Positions 45,282 to 55,078 of a DNA stretch of 64,000 bases are shown piece after piece. Below the pieces are notes generated by a model. It ran no database searches. It worked only from the letters and a program-made list of their open reading frames with translations, and was not told where the DNA came from. This DNA comes from Paraburkholderia gardini (lineage in GTDB: Bacteria; Pseudomonadota; Gammaproteobacteria; Burkholderiales; Burkholderiaceae). The DNA lies in the NCBI RefSeq assembly GCF_907164575.1, contig NZ_CAJQYY010000013.1:1-64000 (forward strand). Reading direction: 5' to 3'. Positions within the stretch are counted from its first letter, which is position 1, and the number at the start of each line of letters is the position of its first letter. Position numbers and translations under genes: made by a program.

Positions 45282-46424
45282 ATGGCGCGAAAGGTGCGAT
45301 TGATGCAGGGCCGGATAAAAGCAACACAAGCACGTTCATGGCAGTCCGCCGGCACATCGCTGGCGACGCTGCTTCTCACCTGCGGTGCACTCATGCTGAG
45401 CGAGCGGCAAGCTCATGCGGCGATGAATTTCTGCGCCGCACCCGCGCTGCAAACCAGCGAGCGCACCAACGCCGATCCTGGTGTGAAGGCGCTGGTCGGC
45501 AACGTGCTGCTACATCTGAACGACCCGCCCCACGCGCTCGCGAAACTGCATACCGAAGGCACGTTGCCGCACCAGGGCATCTACGACCAGAGCGTGGAAG
45601 CCGAAAAGGATCTCGACCTGCTGCGCGACGCCGCGCTCGCCTGGCGTGCCACCAGCGACGAACGGTATCTGAAGCTCGTCGACCGTCTGCTGTACGCGTG
45701 GGTGACAACCTACCAGCCAACTTTCAATCCGGTCGACGAAACACACTTCGACGGCCTGATCCTCGCGTACGACATGACCGCCAGCGCGCTGCCCGTGAAG
45801 ACGCGCAACGCCGCGATGGCGTTCCTCACGAAGCTCGCGAACGGCTACATCGGACAGATCGACGCGCAGCCGCGTCCGCTCAAGGGTTCGTTCCGGAACA
45901 ACTGGCAAAGCCACCGGGTCAAATTGATAGCGATGGCGGCGTTCACGCTCGACAATCGCAAGATGATCAACGCGGCGCAGCGTCTGTATATCGAGCACAT
46001 CGGCGACAACATCGCGCCCGACGGTTCGACCGTCGATTTCGCCGAACGCGATGCACTGCATTACGTCACGTACGATCTGCAACCGCTCGTCACCGCCGCG
46101 CTTGCCGCGCGCCGCCACAACCGCAACTGGCTGCCGGAGAAAGCAGCGAACGGCGCGTCGCTCAATGCCGCGCTCGACTGGCTGAAGCCCTACGCGACCG
46201 GTGCGAAAACGCACGAAGAATTCGTGCATACGGACGTGCCGTTCGACGTGAAACGTCGTGAGGCCGGCCTGCCCGGCTACTCGGGCCAATGGGACCCGAA
46301 GAACGCAACCGAACTGTTTCACCTCGCCGCGCGACTCGATGGCCGGTTCACGCCGGTCGCGCTGCAACTGGCACCGACGCCGCCCGCGTGGCTCGCCGTG
46401 TGCCTGCCGCTCGCGGCACGCTAA
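45282..46424 (+). CDS. Secreted alginate-lyase-like protein
   Basis: A 380-residue protein with a long basic N-terminus and a hydrophobic signal segment (SLATLLLTCGALML, cleavage near ERQAHA). The mature part resembles the alpha/alpha-barrel alginate lyase family (AlgL, PL5-like). It has helical repeats such as KDLDLLRDAALAWRATSDERYL, ETHFDGLILAYDMTASAL, a SFRNNWQSHRVKLIAMAAF block with Asn-His of the active region, and DGSTVDFAERDALHYVTYDL. It should cleave uronate-type polymer in the periplasm, but no alginate genes are nearby. GGGAG precedes the ATG. Confidence 0.72.
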   Translation: MARKVRLMQGRIKATQARSWQSAGTSLATLLLTCGALMLSERQAHAAMNFCAAPALQTSERTNADPGVKALVGNVLLHLNDPPHALAKLHTEGTLPHQGIYDQSVEAEKDLDLLRDAALAWRATSDERYLKLVDRLLYAWVTTYQPTFNPVDETHFDGLILAYDMTASALPVKTRNAAMAFLTKLANGYIGQIDAQPRPLKGSFRNNWQSHRVKLIAMAAFTLDNRKMINAAQRLYIEHIGDNIAPDGSTVDFAERDALHYVTYDLQPLVTAALAARRHNRNWLPEKAANGASLNAALDWLKPYATGAKTHEEFVHTDVPFDVKRREAGLPGYSGQWDPKNATELFHLAARLDGRFTPVALQLAPTPPAWLAVCLPLAAR

Positions 46425-46451
46425 CACGATCTTTATTTGCAGGGAGCAGTA

Positions 46452-47840
46452 ATGGCAGTCAGTGTGTTCGACCTCTTCAAGATTGGCATCGGTCCTTCCA
46501 GTTCGCATACGGTCGGTCCGATGCGCGCGGCGTTGATGTTCGCCCAGGGTCTTGACCGCGACGGGCTGCTGGAGGCCACGGCATCCGTGAAGGTCGATCT
46601 GTACGGCTCGCTCGGCGCGACGGGCAAAGGCCACGGTACGGATCGCGGCGTGATGCTCGGCCTCCTCGGCGATGCACCCGACACGGTCAATCCGGACACC
46701 ATCGCTGAACGTCTCGAAGCGGTGCGCGAGCAGCGCACGCTATCGCTGCTCGGCAAGCACGCAATTCCGTTCGTTCTGAAAGACCACATCTCGTTCTACC
46801 GTCAGGCGCTCTCCGAACATCCGAACGGCATGAAATTCCACGCGTTCGATGCACAAGGCGCGACGCTGCGCGAATCGACGTATCTGTCGGTGGGCGGCGG
46901 TTTCGTCGTGACGGCCGGCGCGCCGAATACGAAAGTGCTGAGCGCGGTCGAGCAACTGCCGCATCCGTTTCGCTCCGGCGACGAGTTGCTTGCGATGTGC
47001 GCCTCGACGGGCAAGTCGATCGCGCAACTGATGTGGGAAAACGAACGCGTGTGGCATACCGAAGCGGAAACGCGCGACGGTCTGCTGAAGATCTGGGCGG
47101 TGATGCAATCGTCCGTCGCGCGCGGCTGCGGCATTGGCAATCCCGACGCGGACGGCACGTTGCCTGGTCCGTTCCATGTGAAGCGACGCGCGCCGCAGCT
47201 GTATCGCACGCTGTCGGGCAATCCGGAACTGGCGCTGCGCGATCCGTTGTCGATGGTCGACTGGATCAATCTGTACGCGATCGCCGTGAACGAGGAAAAC
47301 GCCGCGGGCGGGCGCGTCGTCACGGCGCCGACCAACGGCGCGGCGGGCATCATTCCGGCTGTGCTGCATTACTACACGCGCTTCATGCCCGGCTCGAACG
47401 AACAGGGTGTGGTCGATTTCCTGATGACGGCTGCCGCGATCGGCATCCTGTACAAACTGAACGCGTCGATTTCGGGCGCGGAAGTGGGCTGCCAGGGCGA
47501 AGTGGGCGTCGCATGCTCGATGGCGGCCGGCGCGCTCGCGGCCGTGATGGGCGGCACACCGCTTCAGGTCGAAAATGCCGCCGAAATCGGCATGGAACAC
47601 AATCTCGGCCTCACGTGCGATCCGGTCGGCGGCATGGTGCAGATTCCGTGCATCGAACGCAATGCGATGGCTTCGGTGAAAGCGGTCAACGCCGCGCGCA
47701 TGGCGCTGCGCGGCGACGGCAGCCACTACGTGTCGCTCGATTCCGTCATCAAGACGATGCGCGAAACCGGCGCCGATATGAAAACCAAATATAAGGAAAC
47801 GTCGCGTGGCGGTCTCGCGGTGAATATCGTCGAGTGCTGA
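46452..47840 (+). CDS. sdaA: L-serine dehydratase (iron-sulfur, single chain)
   Basis: A 462-residue enzyme that deaminates serine to pyruvate. N-terminal [21 protein letters not shown] motif (residues 3-23) and [4Fe-4S] ligands in the C-terminal domain ([21 protein letters not shown] and [20 protein letters not shown]). Start MAVSVFDLF after GGGAGCA. It follows the glycine cleavage genes, so glycine-derived one-carbon units and serine can be routed to pyruvate. Confidence 0.95.
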   Translation: MAVSVFDLFKIGIGPSSSHTVGPMRAALMFAQGLDRDGLLEATASVKVDLYGSLGATGKGHGTDRGVMLGLLGDAPDTVNPDTIAERLEAVREQRTLSLLGKHAIPFVLKDHISFYRQALSEHPNGMKFHAFDAQGATLRESTYLSVGGGFVVTAGAPNTKVLSAVEQLPHPFRSGDELLAMCASTGKSIAQLMWENERVWHTEAETRDGLLKIWAVMQSSVARGCGIGNPDADGTLPGPFHVKRRAPQLYRTLSGNPELALRDPLSMVDWINLYAIAVNEENAAGGRVVTAPTNGAAGIIPAVLHYYTRFMPGSNEQGVVDFLMTAAAIGILYKLNASISGAEVGCQGEVGVACSMAAGALAAVMGGTPLQVENAAEIGMEHNLGLTCDPVGGMVQIPCIERNAMASVKAVNAARMALRGDGSHYVSLDSVIKTMRETGADMKTKYKETSRGGLAVNIVEC

Positions 47841-47865
47841 GGCGAGTCGTTTTAATAAAAAGGCC

Positions 47866-47893
47866 GCGCGCGCATCGTGTTGATGCAGCGCGC
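47866..47893 (+). terminator. GC-rich hairpin after sdaA
   Basis: GCGCGC-GCATC stem with one bulged A and a GTGTT loop, 26 bases after the sdaA stop. It lacks a T tract on the plus strand; termination or mRNA protection are both possible. Confidence 0.5.
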
Positions 47894-47982
47894 AGCCGCC
47901 AACCGTGACACCGGCCAGCGCCGCGCGCCTGAACAGCCCGGCGGTTTCTGGCCCGAATGAACTGACTGGAGGGTTTCTCGCA

Positions 47983-49704
47983 ATGTCGTTGCCGAACGTT
48001 TCTGCTGCTACTGATTCCGCGGGCTCCGCCACCACCGGTGCGCGTCTTGTTGTCGATGCGTTGCTGACGCACGGCGTCGAACGCGTGTTCTGCGTGCCGG
48101 GCGAAAGCTTTCTTGCGATTCTCGATTCGTTGCACGACGAGACCCGCAGTATCCAGACGATCGTCTGCCGCCACGAGGCAGCGGCCGCCAACATGGCTGA
48201 AGCCGTCGGCAAACTGACCGGCCGGCCGGGTGTCGCGCTCGTCACGCGCGGCCCGGGCGCGACGCACGCGTCGATCGGCGTGCACACCGCGTTTCAGGAC
48301 TCGACGCCGATGATCCTGCTGATCGGCCAGTGCGCGCGCGAGCATCTCGACCGTGAGGCTTTCCAGGAGATCGACTACCGTCGCATGTTCGGCCAGATGG
48401 CCAAATGGGTCGCGCAGATCGACGACGCCCGCCGCATTCCCGAATACCTGAGCCACGCGTTTCATATCGCGACGTCCGGCCGTCCGGGGCCCGTCGTGCT
48501 GTCGCTGCCTGAAGACGTGCTGAGCGACGCGTGCCCGGTCGTGCCGGGCGCGCCGAAATATCAGCGCGTGGCGGCATCGCCGTCGAACGCGCAGATCGAT
48601 CAGCTGCGCGCGCTGCTTGAACGCGCGGAGCGGCCGATGGTGATCGCGGGCGGCAGCGGCTGGACACCGCAGGCGTGCGCGGACTTCCGCCGCTTCGTCG
48701 AAACCTGGCAGTTGCCGGTCGGCCTCGCGTTCCGCTATCAGGACACGCTCGACAACGAGCATCCGAACTACGCGGGCGACGTCGGTCTCGGCGTCAATCC
48801 GGCGCTGGCCGCGCGCATTCGCGACGCCGACCTGCTGCTCGCGATCGGCCCGCGCCTCGGCGAAGCGACGACGAACGGCTACACGCTGCTCGACATCCCG
48901 AAGACAAAGCAGACGCTCGTCCACGTTCATCAAGGCGCCGAGGAACTCGGGCGGGTCTATGCGGCCGATCTGCCGATCGTCTCGGGCATGCCGGAACTCG
49001 TCGCGCTGCTCGCGGAACTGACGCCGTCATCCACGCCCCGCTGGGCCGGATCGGCGCAAGCCGCGCATGCGGCGTATCTCGACTGGCGCAAGCCGCGCAC
49101 GATTCCCGGCGACGTACAGATGGGCGAAATCATGCAGCAGCTGCGCGCCCATCTGCCCGACGACGCGATTCTCACGAACGGGGCCGGCAACTATGCGACG
49201 TGGCTGCACCGGCATTTCCCGTACCGTCATTTCCGCTCGCAGCTCGCGCCGACCAGCGGCGCGATGGGCTACGGCGTGCCGGCGGCGATTGCAGCGAAAT
49301 CGATGTATCGGGATCGCGCGGTCGTCGCGCTCGCGGGCGACGGCTGCTTCATGATGGCCGCGTCGGAACTCGCGACGGCGATGCAGTACGACCTGCACGT
49401 GATTTTCATCGTCGTGAACAACAGCCACTTCGGCACGATCCGGATGCACCAGGAAAAGAACTATCCGAACCGCGTGCACGGCACCGGCCTGACGAATCCG
49501 GATTTCGTCGCGTTCGCCCGTTCGTTCGGTGCGCACGGTGAACTCGTCGAGCGGACGGAAGATTTTCTGCCGGCGCTTGAACGTGCGCAGGCGGCGAAGC
49601 GCCCCGCGCTCATCGAAATCCGCATGCCGCAGGAAGCGAGCACGCCCGGCGCGACGCTGGAGCAGATTCGCGAGCAGGGAAGGAAACTGCGCGGCGAGGT
49701 GTAG
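47983..49704 (+). CDS. Thiamine-diphosphate-dependent enzyme, acetolactate-synthase-like
   Basis: A 573-residue ThDP enzyme with the three-domain layout of the acetohydroxyacid synthase/glyoxylate carboligase family. Glu65 in CRHEAAAANMAEA activates the cofactor; GDGCFMMAASELATA with a following NNSHFGTIR forms the metal/diphosphate site. There is no regulatory subunit gene nearby and it is not in an ilv operon, so a catabolic decarboxylase or carboligase role is as likely as acetolactate synthesis. The start is chosen at the ATG after CTGGAGGG; 26 upstream codons are rejected. Confidence 0.86.
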   Translation: MSLPNVSAATDSAGSATTGARLVVDALLTHGVERVFCVPGESFLAILDSLHDETRSIQTIVCRHEAAAANMAEAVGKLTGRPGVALVTRGPGATHASIGVHTAFQDSTPMILLIGQCAREHLDREAFQEIDYRRMFGQMAKWVAQIDDARRIPEYLSHAFHIATSGRPGPVVLSLPEDVLSDACPVVPGAPKYQRVAASPSNAQIDQLRALLERAERPMVIAGGSGWTPQACADFRRFVETWQLPVGLAFRYQDTLDNEHPNYAGDVGLGVNPALAARIRDADLLLAIGPRLGEATTNGYTLLDIPKTKQTLVHVHQGAEELGRVYAADLPIVSGMPELVALLAELTPSSTPRWAGSAQAAHAAYLDWRKPRTIPGDVQMGEIMQQLRAHLPDDAILTNGAGNYATWLHRHFPYRHFRSQLAPTSGAMGYGVPAAIAAKSMYRDRAVVALAGDGCFMMAASELATAMQYDLHVIFIVVNNSHFGTIRMHQEKNYPNRVHGTGLTNPDFVAFARSFGAHGELVERTEDFLPALERAQAAKRPALIEIRMPQEASTPGATLEQIREQGRKLRGEV

Positions 49705-49758
49705 CAGGCGCCGGATGCCACGAGATCCGCGACCGCAAGACGACAGGCGGTCGGAAAA

Positions 49759-50139
49759 TCAGGCGGCGTGCGCCTGCCAGCACCGCGCGCCCGCGCCGAT
49801 CACCAGCGCAACTGTCGCAAGCACGTCGATCAGCACGACGCGCCACAGTTGCGCGGTGAGGTGTCCGGTCGAGCACGCCAGATACAGAAAGGCGCCGACG
49901 CTGACGAGGCCCGCGATATAACCCAGCGGCTGCAATCGGGCGTCGAACGCGGCATAGATCAGGAACGCGCCGAGCAATCCAAACAGCACCGCGCGGTGAC
50001 GCATCAGGACCGTGAGACTGGGTTCATCGAGTGCGATGCCATAAAGACTGGCAAGGCTACGAACACCCGACACGCCCGAGACCGGCAACAGATGAATGAT
50101 GCCGACGATGATCAGCGGCGCGGCGATCAGATATTTCAT
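49759..50139 (-). CDS. Small integral membrane protein
   Basis: A 126-residue protein with about four hydrophobic helices (residues 3-20, 46-64, 70-88, 98-116). Family unknown to me. It begins 82 bases after the stop of the acyl-CoA dehydrogenase gene in the same direction, so it may be the last gene of the lipid operon. GGGAAAG lies before the ATG; a longer frame upstream is rejected. Confidence 0.72.
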   Translation of the reverse strand: MKYLIAAPLIIVGIIHLLPVSGVSGVRSLASLYGIALDEPSLTVLMRHRAVLFGLLGAFLIYAAFDARLQPLGYIAGLVSVGAFLYLACSTGHLTAQLWRVVLIDVLATVALVIGAGARCWQAHAA

Positions 50140-50221
50140 GTTTTTCCCGCTTTCCCTGGTTATGTTATGAGACGGCTGCGGGGCCACTGGCCTGCGCCGC
50201 GCCCCCGCATATGGCATGTCG

Positions 50222-51385
50222 CTAGTCCCGTGAACCAGACGCTCCAGACAAAGCGTCGACCTCGGCGGCCGAATCCAGCCACGCGGCGATCATCGGCTGC
50301 GCCGCCTTGCGACCGACCGGATGGAACGCGAGGCATCGGCTTGCGGCAAGCAACGTCATGATTTCGCCGTCGCGGATGTAGGCAAGACCGCCTGCCAGCT
50401 CCGCCGCGTGCATCGCACATCGCTCGAGGGCTCGCTGAACACCGAAGCGGATCATCAGCACACGGGCAAGCAATGCCTCGTCGGGCGGGCAGGTCTGCAT
50501 CAGGTGAATGGCACCATCCAGCGCCGCCTGGGCGCATTCCAGTTCACCGGCAAGCAGCACCCGCTCCGACTCCTCGACACGACGATCCGTCACCACCCGG
50601 GCGGCCATTGCGCTTACTACGCCCAGGTAACTCGCCGACGCGACGATCTCGAACCAGCACAGCCCCATCGCTTCCGCGACCGCGACGATCCCGGCGGTTT
50701 CCGTGTCGCCTTCAGATGCGAGCAGCACCTGTTCGGCCGGAACCCTGACGTTGTCGAAACGCAGTTCCTCGTTATCCGCGGCGGCGAGCAGCGGGACATT
50801 CCAGAATTTGTGCCGCGTGACGCCCGGCGCGCTCGACGGCAGAATCGCCATCCCGGTGCGCTTGCTGCCGTCGGCCCCCTGCACCGCGACGCCGACCGTG
50901 ATGATGTCCATGCTGTTCGCCATCGTGCAGGGCTTCTTGCTGCCGGTGATCCGGAAACCGTCGCCGTCCGGCACCATGAAGACGGTCGAATCCAGGATAC
51001 CCGCGCCACGCCGTCCTTCGGCGAACGCGGACGCAACCAGCAGATTGTCGTGTGCGACATCGTGCAGCATCCGCGCGCATGACGGCACGTGGTCGGCCAG
51101 CGCACCGCACACGCTGACCGTGAAGTTATGCATCGTCAGCATGAGGGCCATCGATGGCGCAAGGGCGCCGATCGCCCGCTGCATGCGAATGCCGTCGTAC
51201 GGCGAAATCGCCGCGCCGCCCAGCGATGCCGATACCCACAGTCGCGGCAGGCGGTACTGGCGGATCAATGCCTTGATCTCCCGCGGGTCCTTCGATTCCA
51301 TCGCGAGCAGACCGTGCCCGGTGAGTTCGGCTTCAAGTCCCGGCGCGTATTGCTCCAGGATGACACGTGAATCCTGCAAGAACAT
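50222..51385 (-). CDS. Acyl-CoA dehydrogenase family protein
   Basis: A 387-residue flavoenzyme with acyl-CoA dehydrogenase architecture: N-terminal helices, a middle beta domain (FRITGSKKPCTMANSMDIITVG) and C-terminal helices with ELAGGLAYI in place of the usual substrate/FAD helix. It would introduce a double bond into an acyl-thioester, probably one carried by the ACP domain of the large fusion protein rather than CoA. The spacing of 16 bases to the FAD oxidoreductase gene supports co-transcription. AGAGGTAA precedes the ATG. Confidence 0.82.
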   Translation of the reverse strand: MFLQDSRVILEQYAPGLEAELTGHGLLAMESKDPREIKALIRQYRLPRLWVSASLGGAAISPYDGIRMQRAIGALAPSMALMLTMHNFTVSVCGALADHVPSCARMLHDVAHDNLLVASAFAEGRRGAGILDSTVFMVPDGDGFRITGSKKPCTMANSMDIITVGVAVQGADGSKRTGMAILPSSAPGVTRHKFWNVPLLAAADNEELRFDNVRVPAEQVLLASEGDTETAGIVAVAEAMGLCWFEIVASASYLGVVSAMAARVVTDRRVEESERVLLAGELECAQAALDGAIHLMQTCPPDEALLARVLMIRFGVQRALERCAMHAAELAGGLAYIRDGEIMTLLAASRCLAFHPVGRKAAQPMIAAWLDSAAEVDALSGASGSRD

Positions 51386-51401
51386 GAGTGGTTACCTCTT
51401 T

Positions 51402-52739
51402 TCAGATAGTGATTTGGCTCGAATGACGAAGCCATCCGAGATACAGCGGAAGAACCGTGCGAACGACCGCACGCGGCAGGCCGGTGGCGCGCGGGCACGC
51501 CCAGGGAACGGACGGGATAGCGGTGTGGCCCGCCATTGCATGTGCGAGATCGCGGCCGGCCGCGACGGCGAGCGCAACGCCGTGTCCGTTCCACGCGCCG
51601 ACATGCCAGAACCGGCGCCCGGCATCGAGCGCTTTAACGATGGGCCACTCATTCAGCGTGCAGCCGAGCAGACCGTGCCAGACGGCATCGGCCGTAATCG
51701 GACGCAGCGACGGAAAGAAAAGCGGCAACTGCCCAGGAAGGTCCGGCGCGCTCCGCGCGTGCAGGTCGAGATCGACCTTTTCGTCGCGCGCGTAGCGATA
51801 ACCGCCACCGATCAGCAAGCGGCCATCAGCGAGAGGTCGCAGAAAGTTGAACATCGGACGCGCGTCGTACAGACCCTGCCCCTGACGCCAGCCGATAACA
51901 TCACGCTCGACGGCAGAGAGCGGACGCGTCACCGCGGCGAACGCCGCGACGGGTAGAACGGCCCGTCGAAACCCGCCCAGACCACCGATACCGCCGATGC
52001 CTCCATCGACAGCGAACACGACCCGTGAAGCGTTGATCGAGCCGGCGCGAACATGCAGCGTGCCGGTGTCACGCGCAAAACGCGAAACCCGTGTGTTCTC
52101 AAAAATACGTACGCCCCGTTCAAGCGCAGCGCGCTTCAGGCCGATGCACAGCCGGCCGGGATTCAGCAACCGGGCCGGAAATGCGATCGCGTTGCATATC
52201 CGTCGCGAATCCGGCAGCGACGCGCGGATCGCATCCGCGCCGAGCAACGGCACGTCGAAGCCGAGCGCGCGATAAATTGCGGCGCGTCTTTCGAGTGCGA
52301 CAGCATCGACGTCACGGAGGGCCACCTGCCACTGGCCGGCCGCGTGCATATCGCAGTCGATGGCGCAGGTGTTCACCAGACTGGCCGTCAACTCCACGGC
52401 GTCGAGCGAATACGCGTAGGCCGCGTGCGCGAAATCAGGCCCGAGCGATCGCACCTGACGCTCGATCGCCGGACCGATCCGCGGCGCGCATTGGCCGGAG
52501 TTCAGCCCGCTCGCGCCGTACCCGATACGGCCGGCCTCGAGCAGCACGACGTCGAGCCTCGGCTCGACCATCTTGAGATGGAGCGCAGTCGAAAGCCCGG
52601 TCAGGCCACCGCCCACGATGACGACTTCGCAGGTTATGTCGCCGGCTGGCGCGGGCGCGGCTTCGTCAAGTGGAAAGGGAAGCCACACAGTGGAGGGTGC
52701 GTCCACCCGACGCTCATGAAACGGCGCGACGGAAGCCAC
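51402..52739 (-). CDS. FAD-dependent oxidoreductase, D-amino-acid-oxidase fold
   Basis: A 445-residue flavoprotein with a dinucleotide site EVVIVGGGLTGLSTALHL (residues about 35-52) and the adjacent LLEAGRIGYGASGLNSGQ typical of DAO/glycine-oxidase-type enzymes. A second family block occurs near the C-terminus (WHVGAWNGHGVALAVAAG). Start is GTG, overlapping the upstream stop by one base (TAGTG) with GAGGG before it; the frame has no suitable ATG. It probably oxidises an amine or amino acid intermediate of the lipid pathway. Confidence 0.84.
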   Translation of the reverse strand: MASVAPFHERRVDAPSTVWLPFPLDEAAPAPAGDITCEVVIVGGGLTGLSTALHLKMVEPRLDVVLLEAGRIGYGASGLNSGQCAPRIGPAIERQVRSLGPDFAHAAYAYSLDAVELTASLVNTCAIDCDMHAAGQWQVALRDVDAVALERRAAIYRALGFDVPLLGADAIRASLPDSRRICNAIAFPARLLNPGRLCIGLKRAALERGVRIFENTRVSRFARDTGTLHVRAGSINASRVVFAVDGGIGGIGGLGGFRRAVLPVAAFAAVTRPLSAVERDVIGWRQGQGLYDARPMFNFLRPLADGRLLIGGGYRYARDEKVDLDLHARSAPDLPGQLPLFFPSLRPITADAVWHGLLGCTLNEWPIVKALDAGRRFWHVGAWNGHGVALAVAAGRDLAHAMAGHTAIPSVPWACPRATGLPRAVVRTVLPLYLGWLRHSSQITI

Positions 52740-53776
52740 TAGATCGCCCTCGTCAAGCGGAGGAATTGCCACAATCCGCTGGCGGTCGCGCCGTTCTGAA
52801 ACGCGATGTACTCGGGCTGGATGAGATCCGGCGCCCATTTGAGCTTGTATTGCAGTTGCGCTTCTGCGGGATAGATGAAGCTGCCGTGCCGCGCCAGCTT
52901 CCGGAACGTCCACGCCGTCGCGCGACTGTGCGCGCCCGCGATTTCGTGTTCGTCGGCAAGCGATGTGAGCGGCGTAAAGCCAAAATTGAGCATCCCTGCG
53001 CCTTCCGCCTTAAAGCGCTCGATTGCCGTGATGTTGATCAGCTCCATCACGCCCGTCGTCGCATCGGGTTTTCGGCGCGTGAGGTCGTGCATCCAGCCCG
53101 TATGCCGGCCGAAGCTCGCCGTGTAGAGCACGTATGCCACCGTCTCATCGTTCTGCATCGCCACGAACAGACGCCTGACCGAGCGGTCGAGGCGGTCGAG
53201 CGCACCCACTTCGCCGATGAGAAAGGCCAGCTCCTTCGCGCCCTTGTCCTTGATCCATTCGCGGTCGATCGCGGCGATCGCCTCCTTGATGTGCGGAGTC
53301 ACCGGCACATCGGCGCCGAGTTCGAGCACGCTGACGTGACTGCGGCGCGCCCGCGATATCTTGTTGCGCAGCTTGATGAACGGCGTGCCTGAAATCCTGA
53401 AGCGATCAAGACTCACGCTGTACGACGCGCCGATCTGGTTGACCCGAAAGCCGCGACTCGCGAACAGGACCGCGTCGTCGCGGAACATCTGGACTGCGAC
53501 AACCTTGCGTCGCTCGCGGCGCGCCCAGTCGAGAAACCGGTCGAGCAACGCGGCGCGCTGCCCGGGCGCAGCCGTGATGCCGGCTACCATCACCAGATGA
53601 TGGCGGCCTGCCGGCCGGTACGCGATCAGCCCGTCGATATCGGGTGCACGAAACCGCAACGTCTCCTGATTGACTGCCAGCAACGCCGACGGGTGGTCCG
53701 CATGACGTCGCAGCACATCGACTGGATCGTTCGATGGAGGGGCGTCAAGCACTTCAGCGGGTGCGTCATGCTGCAT
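52739..53776 (-). CDS. DUF2156 / phosphatidylglycerol lysyltransferase C-terminal-like protein
   Basis: A 345-residue soluble protein resembling the catalytic tail of MprF-type LPG synthases, a double-GNAT fold. Seen: RFLDWARRERRKVVAVQMFRDD, the basic FIKLRNKISRARRSHVSVLEL, GWMHDLTRRKPDATTGVMELI and GMLNFGFTPL. There is no membrane part, unlike MprF. It could acylate an amino group or transfer an aminoacyl residue. The start is the ATG after a near-perfect GAGGAGGT site, within the 3' end of the upstream gene. Confidence 0.8.
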   Translation of the reverse strand: MQHDAPAEVLDAPPSNDPVDVLRRHADHPSALLAVNQETLRFRAPDIDGLIAYRPAGRHHLVMVAGITAAPGQRAALLDRFLDWARRERRKVVAVQMFRDDAVLFASRGFRVNQIGASYSVSLDRFRISGTPFIKLRNKISRARRSHVSVLELGADVPVTPHIKEAIAAIDREWIKDKGAKELAFLIGEVGALDRLDRSVRRLFVAMQNDETVAYVLYTASFGRHTGWMHDLTRRKPDATTGVMELINITAIERFKAEGAGMLNFGFTPLTSLADEHEIAGAHSRATAWTFRKLARHGSFIYPAEAQLQYKLKWAPDLIQPEYIAFQNGATASGLWQFLRLTRAI

Positions 53777-54242
53777 CCGGACCTCCTCGCCTCGTCGCGG
53801 ATGCATTGACGTAGCTCGTCCTGAAATGCGCGAACGCGGGATGAACGGCCGGCTCGAAGCTCACGCCGAAGGGCTTCAGGAAATTGCCGAACAGCGCGCG
53901 GTCGCCGCACAGGTGGACCGGTATGGCGAGCAGCGCCCATTCGGGCTGGACCAGCCATGCCCACAGCACCGCTACCAGCAGTCCCGAGACCGCGCAGTGC
54001 GTGCTGTTGTACAGCACATAGAACATGCGGCGAATACGTCTGCCATGCGCGTGCCGGTGCGCGAACGCGCCAGGCAGGTAGCCGATGACATCGATATAAG
54101 CGAACAGAAGCACGAATGCCCACCAGCGGATCTGCGTCAGATGAGCGACAAGCAGCCCGACACAGATCGCAAGCGCCACCAGGTTCTCCAGCCGCAGCAG
54201 CCGGTATGTCACGGGCGTTTCAAAGAGGTTCTGCTGGTCCAT
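53766..54242 (-). CDS. Membrane protein of unknown function
   Basis: A 158-residue protein with at least three hydrophobic helices (residues about 20-36, 40-58, 82-108) and a His/Arg-rich loop (AFAHRHAHGRRIRR) between them. Family unknown to me. It overlaps the DUF2156 gene by 11 bases and follows GST by 11 bases, so it is part of the lipid operon. The histidine-rich loop could bind metal, but no known desaturase motif set is complete. Confidence 0.75.
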   Translation of the reverse strand: MDQQNLFETPVTYRLLRLENLVALAICVGLLVAHLTQIRWWAFVLLFAYIDVIGYLPGAFAHRHAHGRRIRRMFYVLYNSTHCAVSGLLVAVLWAWLVQPEWALLAIPVHLCGDRALFGNFLKPFGVSFEPAVHPAFAHFRTSYVNASATRRGGPDAA

Positions 54243-54253
54243 GGCATCCCCCT

Positions 54254-55057
54254 TCAGCCGGCCTGCCGCATGAGCTGTTCGAGCTTCGGGTGCGCCGCCA
54301 CCACAAGCTTCGTCATGAGCGCTTGCAGTTCAGGATCGAGATATCGTACAAACGACGGCTGCATGGACGGTCTTGTCAGCATTCGCATGTACCAGGAACG
54401 CAGATTCGGATGCGCCTCGAAGGTCATCAGACCGCCGAGACCCACGTGCTCCGCGCGCATCACATAGGGCAATGCGGCGAGATCGGCAAGACTGCAGGCC
54501 GGGCCGGCGAGCCACGCATGGGTGTCCGCGAGTTGCGCTTCCATACGCATGAAGAATGCGCGATGCCGTTCGATGCAGTCCTTCAGTTCCGGCGCATCGA
54601 GACCGTGCTCGAGCACGCTACGGCGCCACGCGCGCACCGATTCGTCAGGGATCGCCTGAAGCAATGCGCTGACAGCCTCGGGATGCTGCTGCAACAACAG
54701 CGGACGCGCCAGCACGGCCCACGTCACGATGCCCGACGCGTGGTGCAGTTCACGGTCGATCCAGTGGTTCCATTGCCGCGCCGCATAACGATGCGCTGGC
54801 GCGACTGGCATCAGCGGGTATTGCGGGAACGCTTCGTCGAGGTACTCGCAGATGAACCACGATTCGGTCAACGCAAGCCCGTTGTGTTCGAGCACCGGCA
54901 CTTCCGCCCGCCCGTTCAGACGACGAAAGGCTTCGCTGCAATGCTCACCGGCAAGGAGATCCACGATACGGTCGCTCCATTCGAGCTGCTTCTCGGCGAG
55001 TGCGAGCCGGACCTTCTGCGATGCAACGGAAAACGGTGAATGATGAAGAGTGAACAT
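54254..55057 (-). CDS. Glutathione S-transferase family protein
   Basis: A 267-residue protein with a thioredoxin-fold N-terminal domain (FTLHHSPFSVASQKVRLAL, then VPVLEHNGLALTES with the glutathione cis-Pro) and an all-helical C-terminal domain. It could conjugate or isomerise a reactive intermediate, or protect the cell from the fatty aldehyde. Sits between the membrane methyltransferase and the small membrane protein in the lipid operon. Confidence 0.85.
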   Translation of the reverse strand: MFTLHHSPFSVASQKVRLALAEKQLEWSDRIVDLLAGEHCSEAFRRLNGRAEVPVLEHNGLALTESWFICEYLDEAFPQYPLMPVAPAHRYAARQWNHWIDRELHHASGIVTWAVLARPLLLQQHPEAVSALLQAIPDESVRAWRRSVLEHGLDAPELKDCIERHRAFFMRMEAQLADTHAWLAGPACSLADLAALPYVMRAEHVGLGGLMTFEAHPNLRSWYMRMLTRPSMQPSFVRYLDPELQALMTKLVVAAHPKLEQLMRQAG

Positions 55058-55078
55058 AGAGGTCGTTTATTCCCAGAG

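Noticed and set aside
46740..48287. A long minus-strand open frame across sdaA and the ThDP enzyme start
   Set aside because: It covers two genes with strong motifs on the plus strand and has antisense composition and no ribosome site.
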